Origin: Rhodocollybia butyracea
Taxonomy: Eukaryota; Basidiomycota; Agaricomycetes; Agaricales; Omphalotaceae
Direction of reading: 5' to 3'
Assembly: GCA_015501585.1 (NCBI GenBank)
Contig: JADNRY010000015.1
Location: 248,001 to 312,000, forward strand
DNA length: 64,000 bases
Shown: positions 46,499 through 57,109 of the stretch, one piece after another
How the letters are laid out: each line of letters starts with the position of its first letter
How positions within the stretch are numbered: the first letter of the stretch is position 1
Program-made: the position numbers and the translations under genes
Notes under the pieces: model-generated
Told to the model about the DNA's origin: nothing
Databases searched by the model: none
The model's input: the letters and a program-made list of their open reading frames with translations, nothing else

Positions 46499-49264
46499 AT
46501 GGAAAAATCTATTGTAAACTCAAGCTCCCCGCCAGTTTCGTCTTCAGATGATGCAAATTTTTCTCAATCTTCTGCCACAACTATTTCCGAGAATTCAGAG
46601 GTCATTTTCGCTCGAACTCTCCATGGGCGTCTAGCAAAAGTCTCCAGAGATCACGACCTTTTTCAGAAACACCTCCAGACCTTTTCATCAAACTGGAGCC
46701 GCTCATTAACTCGTCGAACGACTCTACGCCGGCAACCGACAGTGCGCTTCCAAGACAAGCGCAGCAAGAGCGACTCATTCTCTAGCACAAAGTATGTCCA
46801 GCTTGCAAGTCCAAAATTTTACTCACAACTTGCACCAGGAAACAGGACGATAATCAGACTCAATCGAGCACAAGGAAGCGAACGCATTCAGCCATCTCTC
46901 TTGATGACCCTGACTCAAATCATGACTCTCCCAAAGCCAAGAAAAGTCGTCTTTTTCGACGCACAACCATCCACAATCCGAGCGGATATGCAACTCAGAC
47001 TGCTACTTTGAGACGTGCTTTGTCTTTGCGTTCGTGCGTTGAAACTAATCCCGATTATGCGCCTATTACTGCCACAGCTCCTGCCCCGACCTCTTCTCGG
47101 ATTGCTGGAAGTTTCGCTATTCCTTCGGTCTCGGTTCAGGACTTTGAAACACCATCAACCTCATCCAGCTGGATCCCTACAGCGCCGTGTAGTCCAGAAC
47201 CTGAACACCAGAATCCGACTACTCAGCTCAAACGTGCTTCCTTGTATCGTGATCCTCGAGCTCAAGCTTTTCACAATCATCGTGACTCTCCGCCATCCGC
47301 TGTGAGCCGTAATCTCGCTCATTCCAACAAGATCTCTGTCAAGAAACCCCCTCATGCCCGAGTTATCCCGTTCGACGTCCCCATCATTGCTCCCCCGCAT
47401 GATTACGTTGGAATCCCACTTTCTAGTCCTGATGTAGAAGCAATAGTACAAGCGAAACTGAGGCTCCGTCGCTTCCGGGAGCGCGAAAAATGTATGATGG
47501 AAGCTGACTTTGCGATGCTAAATGCCCAGGTTCAAAAACCGGTCGTCACTAGCACTCCTCCAAGTCCTCGTTCTTTGGCGGAAGAACTATTTGCCGCCGG
47601 TTTTATTGTGGAGGACTACAGATATGAGGAAGGTTCTCCTTTGAGCCCCGACAAAGTAGTCGATGTGGATCAGTTGGCAGAAGAGGAAGGTCGTGCTACA
47701 TCTCAAATCAGCCTCGATGGAGGATTAGCTTTGCAACATGGAGTAGGGTACCGAATGATTCAATGGATCCTCAAGGTATATTTTAGATATATACCTACTT
47801 TACATCGATATGACGTTCCTAGGTGATACCCCAGTCGGCATCGACGTCAATAGCCTCTTCTCGAACAAATTCAAGCGTGAGCGAAAGCTCTACCTCTACC
47901 TCCGACTCCACCGTTAGCAGCTCCGAATCCTCCGCTCCATTTTCCAGTATCGGGGAGACCCTAAAGACGCGCACAGGAAGAGAAATTGTGGGTCTTTTCG
48001 ATCTAAGGGACCAACTCCTCACCTCTCCTGAAACTCGGTTCCATGCGGCGTATCTTTTTATGAGGTTCTTCCATCTTTTATTCGGGATTCGCAGTCGAAA
48101 GAAGGACCACTCGGGGCACTCGCAGGAACTCGGGGACACAGCGTCGTCCGAGTTGTTTTCGCTGGTCGCGGAAGGGTCCGCCCTTGTTACTTGGGATGTG
48201 GCAGTAGCGTGTTTAGCCTTGAGTGTGAAGGTATGTCTATACCTTCGATTTTATATGCTTTCTTTCCGCACTCGATCCTCACCGTCGCTTTTTATAGCTC
48301 CATAGAGACTTTCTTCCGCCTCTGTTCCCAATATACTCGCATTGGTACGAGATGATTGCGCCTCATGAAATGTACTATGGCGATCTTGAGGTAAGTTGAC
48401 TATCGTTCTATCTACCTTGACCTTGTAGTTCGAGTTCATTTTCCCGAAACGTTCTAGTCTGCTCAGCGAGAAGTCCTTTTTTCTCTATCATACAACCTCG
48501 GAAGTACCCCTCAAGCGATCTTGGATGATCTGTGGAACGCAATACCTTCGCTTCAAGAGCTACTCGACTTTGAAGAAGGTTGGACCTTGGTACTTCAGGA
48601 GACTTGGACTATCCTTTTCGAAGCGGTAACTGGCAAGTATCATCTCCGTAGCGAGGCTCATAAACATCCGAACTGAAAATAACTTGATGTTGAACAGAAC
48701 ATGAAATCATGGATTTCCCGCTCTCAGTTGTGACTGCAGCTGCCATCATGGAAGCGCTCCTAGTCGTTCTCGTAAATCGATATCAGGCTCAGTCTCCATG
48801 GTATCAACGCTTTGATTCCAACCGAAACAAGCGGTCCAACAAGAAGTCATCACGAATGAAGAGGATAAACTCTATCACAGCAAAAATACATTCTACGTTA
48901 GACATCTTGGCCGAGGGAAAGTCCGAATATTCTGGATATTCAACTTCATCTGACGAGGAAGAGGAGGATGGAAGATCCAGCAAGGGATATGACTTCCAAG
49001 ATGAAGGCGAACACGAGGCGACGACGATTGAACGTAGGCATGTGAGAGAACGCGTACGCAAAGCCAAGATCGAATCTGAAGGGGTCATGTTGGATATTCA
49101 AGAGGCGTTGGGAATTGCGGATGTAAGTCGTTTTTCGAATTCTCTTCTTTTTTCGGGTGGGCTCAATGTAACGATTGAACTTGTATCTCTTCTATTTTCA
49201 GGACCAAATGGAAGCTTGTAGGGAGTGGATTGTCTCGTTCGTTCACCATAACGATAATGAGTAA
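46499..49264 (+). CDS. Cyclin-box domain protein, agaricomycete type
   Basis: Probable cyclin-like partner of a cyclin-dependent kinase. Start ATG 46499 (MEKSIVNSSSPPVSSSDDAN). The N-terminal 350 residues are Ser/Arg-rich and probably disordered, with phosphorylation-prone SP/TP sites. The cyclin box spans several exons: FHAAYLFMRFFHLLF, then WDVAVACLALSVK joined to LHRDFLPPLFPIYSHWYEMI and APHEMYYGDLE, then SAQREVLFSLSYNLG and TPQAILDDLWNAIPSLQELL. This order (helix 1 with hydrophobic face, ACLALSVKLHRD, LE-x-QRE-x-L-x-x-L) is typical. The C-terminus is basic/acidic (KRSNKKSSRMKRIN, DEEEEDG) and the last exon reads DQMEACREWIVSFVHHND before TAA at 49262-49264. This last exon is duplicated downstream (see 50663). 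The cyclin class is not determined. Confidence 0.72.
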
Positions 49265-49677
49265 TTGCGATTCGTGATTCTTCGAATTTTCGATTCGGAT
49301 GGACCTTGCTAATAGACTCAATTGGCATTATATACTAATTCGCGCGTACTTCCTTTGCCCTTTCTTTTCATTGCTTTCTGTGAATCGTGTTTCACGTCTT
49401 TCATGTCTCGCATTGGACTCTGCATAATTAGCATCGAACTATAGACTGTAATAGCATATGAACAAGGAATAGAATACCTAGCGATGAAGAAGATAAACTC
49501 CGCATAAACAGCAGCTGGGCGCCGATCGCCCCATGCAGGTCCTGATCATGCGGGCATGGAGGGCTTGGGATTGAGATCCTCACCCAAGCCAAGCAACGAA
49601 AATGATGACGAGCGACGAATGGCGAATCCCTCAGAGAAGCAAGTATCTTGAAGGACTCGATTCCAAGGCCAGAGGAG

Positions 49678-49685
49678 TATAAAAG
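49678..49685 (+). promoter_or_regulatory. TATA box of lectin gene A
   Basis: TATAAAAG lies 79 nt before the lectin A start codon. The equivalent TATAAAAT of lectin B is at 51776-51783, 234 nt before its ATG, because the leader of copy B is longer. Confidence 0.6.
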
Positions 49686-49756
49686 CTACCTTCCCCCCTC
49701 GTCTTTCCTTCAACGCTTTACCCCATCATCAACATTCACACTCGAAAATACTGCAA

Positions 49757-50412
49757 ATGTCTATTCAATCGGGAAACACTTACAAAATAACCAACGGCAA
49801 ATCTGGCACCATATTGGACCTCTCTGGTACGGATGGAAGAACCAGTAGGTATACTTTCTCGTTTTCTCGTTGTCGTTTTGATCTTTGCTACGCCGCTTTG
49901 GTATCCCGATATTCATTATTTTGACCTGCCCAACCTTGACAGTCTCTGGCTTCTCCGACAACGGTGGTGGGAACCAAAGGGTCAGTACATCGCCGTATAT
50001 AACCGCGCGAACGACTCGCTTATCTTTTATTTTTCTAGTGGCAACTGCAACAAGGCCAAAGAGGCCAATGGACTTTCCGTAACGTTGCGACTGGACAATA
50101 CCTCGGTATTGACGGACCCATCCAAGATGGTACCCCCGTCGTTAGCTGCAATGATCCCGTAGAGTGGAACATCTACCCTGATGAGCGCGACAGCAGCGTT
50201 TTACAGGTTTGTCCTTTTCTTTTCGAATTTTTGTCGCTCTTGTTGAATTGTGCTGACTTTTTTTGACGTCCGACAGAATATTCGTCCCGAACGCCCCCAC
50301 TGCGATGAACGTAGACCTCTCTGACCACGGAAACGCTGAACCGGGAACTATTGTTACTTTGTGGGGTAAATGGGAGGGAAAGAATCAGACCTGGAGGTTC
50401 GAGGAAGCTTGA
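49757..50412 (+). pseudogene. Ricin-B-like (beta-trefoil) lectin, copy A, frameshifted
   Basis: Beta-trefoil lectin-like gene of the mushroom ricin-B type; sugar specificity unknown. Exon 1 starts MSIQSGNTYKITNGKSGT and ILDLSGTDGRT, then the small exon ISGFSDNGGGNQR, then WQLQQGQRGQWTF with GQYLGIDG, all mirrored in copy B. At the end of exon 3 copy A has one extra base relative to copy B (gttttacag against cttcacag), so the following exon (IFVPNAPTAMNVDLSD, then LWGKWEGKNQTWRF) is out of frame with the standard splice sites. I therefore mark it as broken, although the rest is intact, and a rare alternative splice or a base error cannot be excluded. About 155 residues are expected, with no signal peptide, as in other cytoplasmic mushroom lectins. 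Confidence 0.72.
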
Positions 50413-50762
50413 GTGCCGGTTTTGAGCAGGTGAGAATTTCGAGTCTTGGGATGTGTTCTTGATTTTAAGGGTCCTGCAGCGTCTTCGTTTGATTTGATGA
50501 AGAAAGGGGAGGCTGCGTAAACAGTGCATAAGCCATACTGCACTGCTGTAAATTCGCATTTTGTCGTGGTTTTAACTTTTAGCAGTGATAATGAATTCAA
50601 AGAATGAATCGATCGATACAGGTTATATCTCTTCCATGTCGCTACATTTTACATGATAAATTGGAAGCTTGTAGGGAGTGGGTTGTGTCGTTTGTTCACC
50701 ATGGCGATAACGAGTAAAAATTTTTGATTCGGATGGACCTTGGTCCTTCAAGCTAATGGCAT
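50413..50762. other. Lectin A 3' flank and start of duplication unit B
   Basis: 3' flank of lectin A, then from 50663 a copy of the last cyclin exon (EACREWVVSFVHHGDNE before a stop at about 50718) and its 3' flank, truncated by the inserted element at 50763. Confidence 0.6.
50663..50718 (+). pseudogene. Orphan copy of the last cyclin-gene exon
   Basis: The sequence matches the final exon of the cyclin-box gene (49202-49264) with a few substitutions, in the same frame to a stop. No other cyclin exon precedes it, so it is a by-product of the segmental duplication and shows where the breakpoint fell. Confidence 0.75.
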
Positions 50763-50764
50763 TA

Positions 50765-51392
50765 GCTACGGTCAGTTCTAAGAATCGCATGCGATTCACC
50801 AAGTGATTCTTGAGTGATTCTGGAGCGATCCAAAACACCAGAATCGCCTCAGAATCGCGATTCAACTTTGACCGATGAAAGGCAAGGCGCGATTCATGAT
50901 AGCGATTCTGATGTGGATTCTGAATATGTTGTCACATCACATGGCTCTCATAGTGTATTCTACCTTAAGCACCGTATTTATCAAGGCATTTATGCTACTA
51001 TTTCATAGTCAGTAATTGGTTTGTTTTCATCTCTGCCTCCCAGTATTACAATCCCAGATATCATTACCCGAAAAAAGGATTAGAAATGAGTATTGCTCCA
51101 TTGGTGAAGTTGTCTTCAATGGTATCTATCCCTCCACCAAAACCTCTGACACCTCCACTGGACCACCACCAGTCAGTGAGCCTAAATAACGTACTCGACC
51201 ATACCATCGCCCCCAAACAGGGCATACTTATCTAATAATTTGTGTGGCTGTACGAAAGTGGATCGTCACAGCGATTCTGTGCAAGGTGAATCGCCTCCAG
51301 GAGGCGATTCACCTTGCCCGCGATTCTGGTTGCGATTCTGGATCTGAATCCATTTACTGGATCGCGACCTCGAATTAAGAACTGACCGTAGC
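50765..51392. mobile_element. MITE-like DNA transposon, 628 bp, TA target duplication
   Basis: The left end GCTACGGTCAGTTCT is the exact reverse complement of the right end (15-bp terminal inverted repeats). The element is flanked by TA at 50763-50764 and 51393-51394. Unit A of the local duplication keeps the corresponding sequence without it (ggcattat...aattcgcgcg near 49325-49352 against ggcatta...ctcgcgc here), which serves as a paralogous empty site. No transposase frame is present. Internally it holds many GATTC/GAATC repeats and a perfect 18-bp hairpin. The TA duplication points to a Tc1/mariner-type donor, but the family of the transposase is inference. Confidence 0.82.
51281..51317. 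repeat. Perfect 18-bp inverted repeat inside the MITE
   Basis: The arms GCAAGGTGAATCGCCTCC (51281-51298) and its exact reverse complement (51300-51317) are separated by a single A. The strong hairpin is internal to the element. Confidence 0.85.
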
Positions 51393-52009
51393 TATTGTAA
51401 CTCGCGCATAATTTGAATTGCTTTCTGTGAATCACGTTTTTCTTGCCTGTCACTGTATCAGACTGTATCACTTCAAGTGCTTAGGATTTTTTACTTGTGT
51501 ACTTCTTTCATGTCTTGCATTGCCAGATTCTGCATAATTAGCGTTGAACTATAGAGTGATTCTGTTAGCAATGAAGAAATAAACTCCATATAAACAGCAG
51601 TTGGGCGCAGATCGCCCCACGCACGTCCTGATCATGCGGGCATAAAGGGCTTAGGACTGAGTACTGAGTACTGAGATCCCCAGCCAAGCCAAGCGACGAA
51701 AATGACGACGAGCCACGAATGGCGAATCACACAGAAGCAAGTATCTTGGGGGACTCGATTTCGAGACCAGTGGAGTATAAAATTTAAAAGCTACCTTTCC
51801 TCCTCGACTTCCCTTCAACGCTTTACCCCATCATCGATGCATCAACGTTAACGTACACTCGAAAATTTGTGCTTGCTGCTCAATCGAGACTGGACAAACA
51901 CGTATATACAATGATGCATAAGTACATGCACCGATAATGATCAAGAGTAGTCTTGAACTACCATCTTCGAGCCATCTAAGAGTCTAGGAGGCTTCATTGA
52001 ACAACACAA
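51393..52009. promoter_or_regulatory. Promoter and leader of lectin gene B
   Basis: The region is homologous to the lectin A promoter (shared cgatcgcccca-type and tctgcataattagc blocks). TATAAAAT is at 51776-51783. About 130 bp extra leader relative to copy A ends in a short minus-strand frame that I do not consider a gene. Confidence 0.55.
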
Positions 52010-52665
52010 ATGTCTATTGAATCGGGACGCACCTACAAAATAGTCAACGCCAAAGCTGGCACCGTATTGGACCTCTCTGGTACGGATGGAATAACCAGTA
52101 CGTATATGTTTTCTCGTTCGCTCATTGTCGTTTCTGTCTTTGCTACACCGCTTCAGTATCCCGATATTCATTATTTTGACCTGCCCAACCTTGACAGTCT
52201 CTGGCTTCTCTGACAATGGTGGCGATAACCAAAGGGTCAGTTACCAGTATATCGTTACATATAATCACGCAAACGACTCGCTTATCTTTTGTTTTTCTAG
52301 TGGCAACTGCAACAAGGAAATCATTGGACTTTCCGTAACCTTGCGACTGGACAATACCTCGGTATTAATGGACGCATCCAGGACGGCGCCCCCATCGTTG
52401 GCTGCAATGATGCCGTAGAGTGGGACATCTACCCTGACGAGCGCGACAGCAGCCTTCACAGGTTTGTCCTTTTCTTTTCAAATTTCTGTCGCTCTTGAAT
52501 CGTGCTGACCTCTCCTTGGCGTCCGACAGAATATTCGTCCCGGGCGCCCCCACTCCGATGAACATAGACCTCTCTGACCACGGAAACGCTTTACCAGGTA
52601 CTCTTGTTACTTTGTGGGGTAAATGGGAGGGAATGAATCAGGCCTGGAGGTTCGAGCAAGCTTGA
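52010..52665 (+). CDS. Ricin-B-like (beta-trefoil) lectin, copy B, intact
   Basis: Small cytoplasmic lectin-like protein of the ricin-B beta-trefoil type found in many mushrooms, where relatives bind glycans and can act in defence against animals and nematodes; the ligand here is unknown. Four exons: MSIESGRTYKIVNAKAGT with VLDLSGTDGIT, then ISGFSDNGGDNQR, then WQLQQGNHWTFRNLATGQYL with QDGAPIVGCNDAVEWDIYP, then RIFVPGAPTPMNIDLSDHG and LWGKWEGMNQAWRFEQA. The Q-x-W-like repeats (NQRWQL and NQAWRF) and the IDLSDHGN segment mark the trefoil lobes. All junctions are GT/AG and in phase, in contrast to copy A. No signal peptide. TATA at 51776-51783. Confidence 0.8.
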
Positions 52666-53202
52666 GTGCTGTTTTTGAGCAGGTGAGAATTTTGAGATGC
52701 GTCCTTGATTTTAAGGATCCTGAAGCGTCTTCTTTTGATTTGGCAAAGGATGTTGATGAAGAAAGAGGAGGCTACGTAAAGCCATACTGCTGTAAATTTA
52801 CCTTGAAAAGAAATCGCATTTTGTCGTGTTTTTAGCAGTGACAACGAATTCGAAGAACGAGCCGGTCACTGTTTCATCGGTGGGCTATCAAGGCGCCCTA
52901 TTGCGTAGCTTTCTGTAGTAAGAGAGAAGGTCCTTTGCCAGAACATGAATGCATGATCTGTCATAATCAGAGATAAGTTACAGTAAGGGTCGGGAACGGC
53001 AACGTTGACGAAAGCCCAAAACCAGTTCTATCATTGTTGTGCTTGGATTGCAAACGATGCAAGAAATCATGCACTGCATTCATATTGGCGGACTTGAAGC
53101 AAGCCCGAACAGTTAAATCTTTTACATATTAGCGCTTATTTATAGCGCCGGCAAGTTTCTTCCGTACCTCCACACCTTGTCCACACCTCAGCTACGTCCA
53201 CA
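52666..53202. other. Lectin B 3' flank and ArfGAP promoter
   Basis: About 540 bp. The first 200 bp are homologous to the lectin A 3' flank; the rest has no recognisable gene. Confidence 0.45.
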
Positions 53203-54600
53203 ATGTCCCGACAAGACAAAGCCACAACAGAAAAGCACGCAAAGACCCTTAGAGAACTTGTAAAGATTCCAGATAACAAGCTTTGCGCAGATTGCAAACG
53301 GAATGGCACGTCCTCTGCAAATTTAACATCCTCAATTATTGACACGTCTTGTTCATAGATGCTCGTTGGGCCTCATGGAATCTGTAAACTCACTTTCCTG
53401 ATGGGACTAGAAAGGCTCTAATGAACTGTCTAGTGGTGTCTTTGTCTGTATTCGATGTTCAGGGATACATCGCTCAATGGGAACACATATCAGCAAGGTC
53501 AAGTCTGTCGACCTTGATGCATGGACGCCGGAACAGATGACGGTACGTCTACTCGCCGCCGCGACTCTCTTTCTGGCTCATTCGTATCGCAGTCCATTCA
53601 AAAATGGGGAAATCATCTAGCAAATCTATACTGGGAAGCTCATCTCAAGCAAGGTCATATTCCAGCAGACCAGTGCGTAGCATAATGATCGCATGTTGCC
53701 CATATCTGAATTTCAATTCTTGATAGTAAAATGGAATCATTTATTCGCTCAAAATACGAATCGCGCCGGTGGGCATTAGAAGGACCTCCCCCGTCTGATC
53801 CTTCTGTACTTGCGAACGGTGCAGCTTCAGCAGTGACCTTGCCATCGGCGCTTGAAACCCACGCTCGGCAAGCCCCTACTCCTTCACGATCTGCTCACGC
53901 TCAAACAAGTAGCGTCTCTGTTACACGCTCCGCTGCTCCTCCGACGTCAACTAAACATCAGTTACTCTCTACCGGTCTTGTGAACAGGCCAGTAGGTGTA
54001 ATACCACTATCTGCACCTGTCGCTGCTCCTCAGTCCGCTGCGGCTCCTGTTCCCGCCCCCACCCCTCAGGATGACCTCTTTTCTCTTGATTTTCATGCAC
54101 CTCCGATCATGAATACTACGACGAGTAATAGTGCTTCCCCCGAACAGAAAAAAGATGCGAAACAAGATATACTTTCTCTTTTTTCTGCTCCCCCGCCTCA
54201 GTCTGCATCTGGCATGAATAGTGGATTCGGTCAATTTGCAAGCACTCCTACATCGGCAGCTTCGCCATGGGGCGCAGCGCCAGTACAGGCTCAGCCTCCT
54301 GTGACTAGCATGATGGGATCGAACGGGCCAGGGATGTGGGGAACCAGCTCTGGATGGAATAATCCGCCACAAGTTATCCCCGCTCAGGCGAACGTGTGGG
54401 GTGCGCCCGCAGCACCAAGCATGCAACAGCAGCAGCCCAGTTTATTTGCGAGCAGTAATGATGTATGGGGAAACTCGGCCCCGATGGCACCTGCTGCATC
54501 TGGGGCAACTCAGGATCTGTTCGGATCGTTCTCATCAGCTGCGCCGCTGCAGCAGAAGAAGGATGACGCTTTCGGAGATATTTGGGGAGGGTTCAAGTAG
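53203..54600 (+). CDS. ArfGAP protein (Age2/SMAP-like)
   Basis: GTPase-activating protein for Arf, acting in coat recycling at trans-Golgi/endosomes. Start ATG 53203: [20 protein letters not shown]. The zinc finger spans exons: KLCADCKRN joined to DARWASWNL, then [20 protein letters not shown], which is the C-x2-C-x16-17-C-x2-C pattern with the catalytic Arg in CSGIHRSMG. Next [31 protein letters not shown] and [19 protein letters not shown]. The C-terminal 250 residues are Pro/Ala/Gln-rich with [15 protein letters not shown] and several WG/NPF-like adaptor motifs, ending FGDIWGGFK. The first intron (53306-53358) begins with GC (gcacgt) and ends AG; no GT donor keeps the zinc-finger frame. 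All others are GT/AG. Protein about 440 residues. Confidence 0.88.
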
Positions 54601-54816
54601 GGTTAATGGTTGTAGATGTGCTAGTTATAGGTTCATTAATGTTATCCATTACGGTTTGAATTCCACCGATTTGACCAATAGGACCGAACCTTCCCTTGAG
54701 TGAACGGTTTTCCTTCACTCTCGCATGAATTCTGGCTTCCGGGCTTGCGAGACTGGAGACAAGGCATGTGGTGATTATCCTTGATTACGGAATCACTCTG
54801 TTGTTGGTTCGCCTTA
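54601..54816. other. ArfGAP 3' flank
   Basis: Short 3' region; the tandem array begins at about 54800. Confidence 0.4.
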
Positions 54817-55756
54817 ATTCCTCTCTTGCCAGTTCTTAAACGTATCAAATCATGAAGAATCCACGAGAAACAACCTTTGGAACTGTTTGATAGGCTGACT
54901 TAAAGCGAGGAAATTTTGGAGACCATCAGGCGAAAATAGATCCGATGAAGAGCTGAAGAACTATGCTGTGAAGAAATGGGTTAGGGACTCGTTGATCTTG
55001 GGCAGGATTCATCCTCATCATGTAGCACTGGTGCTTTCAACAAGGAAGACATGCTCAGTAGGCAAGCTGCAATAATGGACCGATACGCCTATCGTTCCTT
55101 CCAACACAAGTATAACAGCTTTGCCTGATTCAAAGTGACTCACCCTACTCCGGCGAAGTCGCTATAGGTTTCCCTACCGAATACCTTCCAAAGCTTTCCA
55201 AAGTCAGGTTCACAGCAAAGATCTTTTATCCCATCATCGCCAGCGGTCCCATTCGTCTTGACATTTTATGAGACCAATCATTGACGATCTCAACAGCTCT
55301 CTAAATGCATACATTACTGATATCAAGTTCCAATTGGTCCTTTCGATTTGCTCGGTCCTGACTGATCCCAACTGACGGTCCCTTGGTATCAACAGATCGT
55401 GGTACAAGGTGACTGAGCTAGGGAGTGGACGAGGAAGTACGTTTATTAATTTGATTTCCTTTTTTACGCTTCGTACATAGATTGAAATGTCTGGATGAAA
55501 TGTCTGGAATTCCGTCCTTCTTGCGCGACACTCATTGGTTGGCCACTGACAAACTACACCAGAGGCATATGTAAGATGCGGTTTCAAACCTTTTCAAACT
55601 CGGAGAAAAGCCCAGCATGATGGAGTAGAGCGTACCTTGGAGCGTACTATAAAATGCTGTCTTTGATGTGCTATATTGGTGCGGAGACTAAAATATTCCT
55701 GAGTTTGGTGAGTATCAACGATCTCAACTTGAACCAAGCTCAAGTACAACGCGCCT

Positions 55757-55979
55757 TTAAGATGTTGACAGTCGGAGGGGAACAGGTAAACGATTTGCAG
55801 CACTATGTATCGGCGAGCAGCTAAGAGTCGTGCTACGTCATGCAACCAGTGTTCAAACTTTAAACCTTCCCGCGTACCTTGATGATCTACCTTCATTCAA
55901 AAAAGCACTCGAGCCACTCCGCAACTTCAACAATCAAGAACCAACAGAAAGCATGGACGCTGGCATAGCTTCTTTGTAA
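55757..55979 (+). pseudogene. Uncharacterised C-terminal-like open frame in unit 1
   Basis: An unbroken frame of about 74 codons without its own ATG: DVDSRRGTGKRFAALCIGEQ, LRVVLRHATSVQTLNLPAYL, DDLPSFKKALEPLRNFNNQE and a clean stop after MDAGIASL. The composition is protein-like. The homologous segment of unit 2 (about 59860-59995) keeps recognisable pieces (ETGEQLGFVLQ, YLDDLPSFKK) but is frameshifted. It looks like the tail of a real protein whose upstream exons I could not define; no family recognised. Confidence 0.35.
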
Positions 55980-56384
55980 GAAGTGACTACCCCAACACAC
56001 CACTATAGCGGAGTCTTATTATTCTCCGTTAATCCCTTGCAACTCGGAGAGCGCAAATCCAGTATGTGTGAAAGGCTCAGCCGTCATACCCTCAGTTTCA
56101 ATCGTGGCGGCAGGGTTTCAGCATCGGTTCTGTGCTAAGATAAATCTCATTCGGTCCAATAGGATGTGCTACACTATAGCAGCATCGATTATGGTAACAC
56201 ACCTCTATGAACTTTCCTCTGCTATCCGATGCATCTTTGACATCTTTGACTCATCGAATAACTGTAGCTGAAACCATTTAGCTGTTTGTTGGGATAGACT
56301 GATTCCTGGGCTGACCCGCTCTATATGAAGTGCCAGGTAGGACCTGGTTTGTTCAGTCTATTTCTCTTTCTCGCCTTGCTTTCA

Positions 56385-57024
56385 ATGGATGCTTCTCACA
56401 GCCCCTTCTCTGGATGGGCCCAGGTAGGCTCGGGGAGTTCTTTTCTATGGGATAACAACGGCATCGCTCCATCGACACTTGGTGTACTACCATATGTTAA
56501 CTCTCCTCCCCCGCCGACTAGCGATCTCATCACTTTTTATATCACCTCTTATGACCGGACATCTTGTCCTCTAAGGTCATTGGGCCCAATCAGCGGAGAT
56601 ATCTCCACATCGTGACAGATCCTAACAATCCGAAATACACAGTCTTTCGGAATGCACATGGAAAGAGTGTTGCTCTCGTCGAATGGCAGTCGCGACCCCT
56701 TGTTGAGATACGCGATGTGATGTCAAAGGTTCCCGCCCGAGATTGGCTACGTTTGACCCGGACGGCAGGAAAGTACTATATATCCAGTCATTCATTTGAT
56801 AGTCTTACTTACGACTCGTCAACAGAGCTCGGACGATGCGAATTCAGGGAGCTCGTTATATGTGGACTCCGCAAGGCACTTACATCAATGTATATTCTTA
56901 TTCTTCTCTCCTGCAACGAGAACTGCGATATTTATTCGATATTTTCCAGATGTATTCTTCGGGCCCAGCCCCTGTGTTTCTAGCTAGGCTCTCTCGGGAC
57001 ATGGGACGATTATGCTCGATCTGA
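56385..57024 (+). pseudogene. DUF6593-type protein, copy 1, frameshifted
   Basis: Small fungal protein of the uncharacterised DUF6593 type, a family expanded in agaricomycetes. Starts MDASHSPFSGWAQVGSGSSF. The frame breaks at TSYD-R because one C is missing relative to copy 2 (gaccgg against gacccgg). The middle continues in another frame (RYLHIVTDPNNPKYTVF, AHGKSVALVEWQSRPLVEIR, ARDWLRLT), then an intron (gtacta...aacag) joins in phase to ARTMRIQGARYMWTPQGTYI, the conserved second half. A second missing base near 56996 (ctctcgggac against ctctcgagga) truncates the end to RDMGRLCSI. A TATATGAA element lies about 65 nt upstream of the ATG. Probably a pseudogene. Confidence 0.68.
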
Positions 57025-57109
57025 CCAATCAGGCCATTCAGCTCGGCCTTCTTGATGTCTGTCTTATAGCTGGTGTGGTGATGCAGTGCGGCAAAAATAT
57101 TGACTAGCA

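Larger units (their letters stand above)
49201..50620 (+). repeat. Direct duplication unit A (cyclin last exon plus lectin gene A)
   Basis: This segment and unit B (50663-52860) are diverged direct copies. Shared landmarks in the same order: the last cyclin exon, gattcggatggacctt, gctttctgtgaatc, tctgcataattagc, cgatcgcccca, the TATA-bearing promoter, the four-exon lectin gene and a 3' flank containing gaaggcttg-like sequence and attttgtcgtg. Unit A lacks the inserted element found in unit B. Confidence 0.8.
50663..52860 (+). repeat. Direct duplication unit B (cyclin exon remnant, MITE, lectin gene B)
   Basis: Second copy of the unit at 49201-50620. It begins inside the last cyclin exon and carries the same flank, promoter landmarks and lectin gene, but is longer because of the 628-bp element at 50765-51392 and a longer lectin leader. 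Confidence 0.8.

Noticed and set aside
51232..51471. 79-codon minus-strand frame across the MITE right end
   Set aside because: It spans the element border and the GATTC repeats; no transposase motif.
55234..55587. 117-codon minus-strand frame in unit 1
   Set aside because: It is not conserved as an open frame in units 2 and 3 and overlaps plus-strand traces with intron-like borders.
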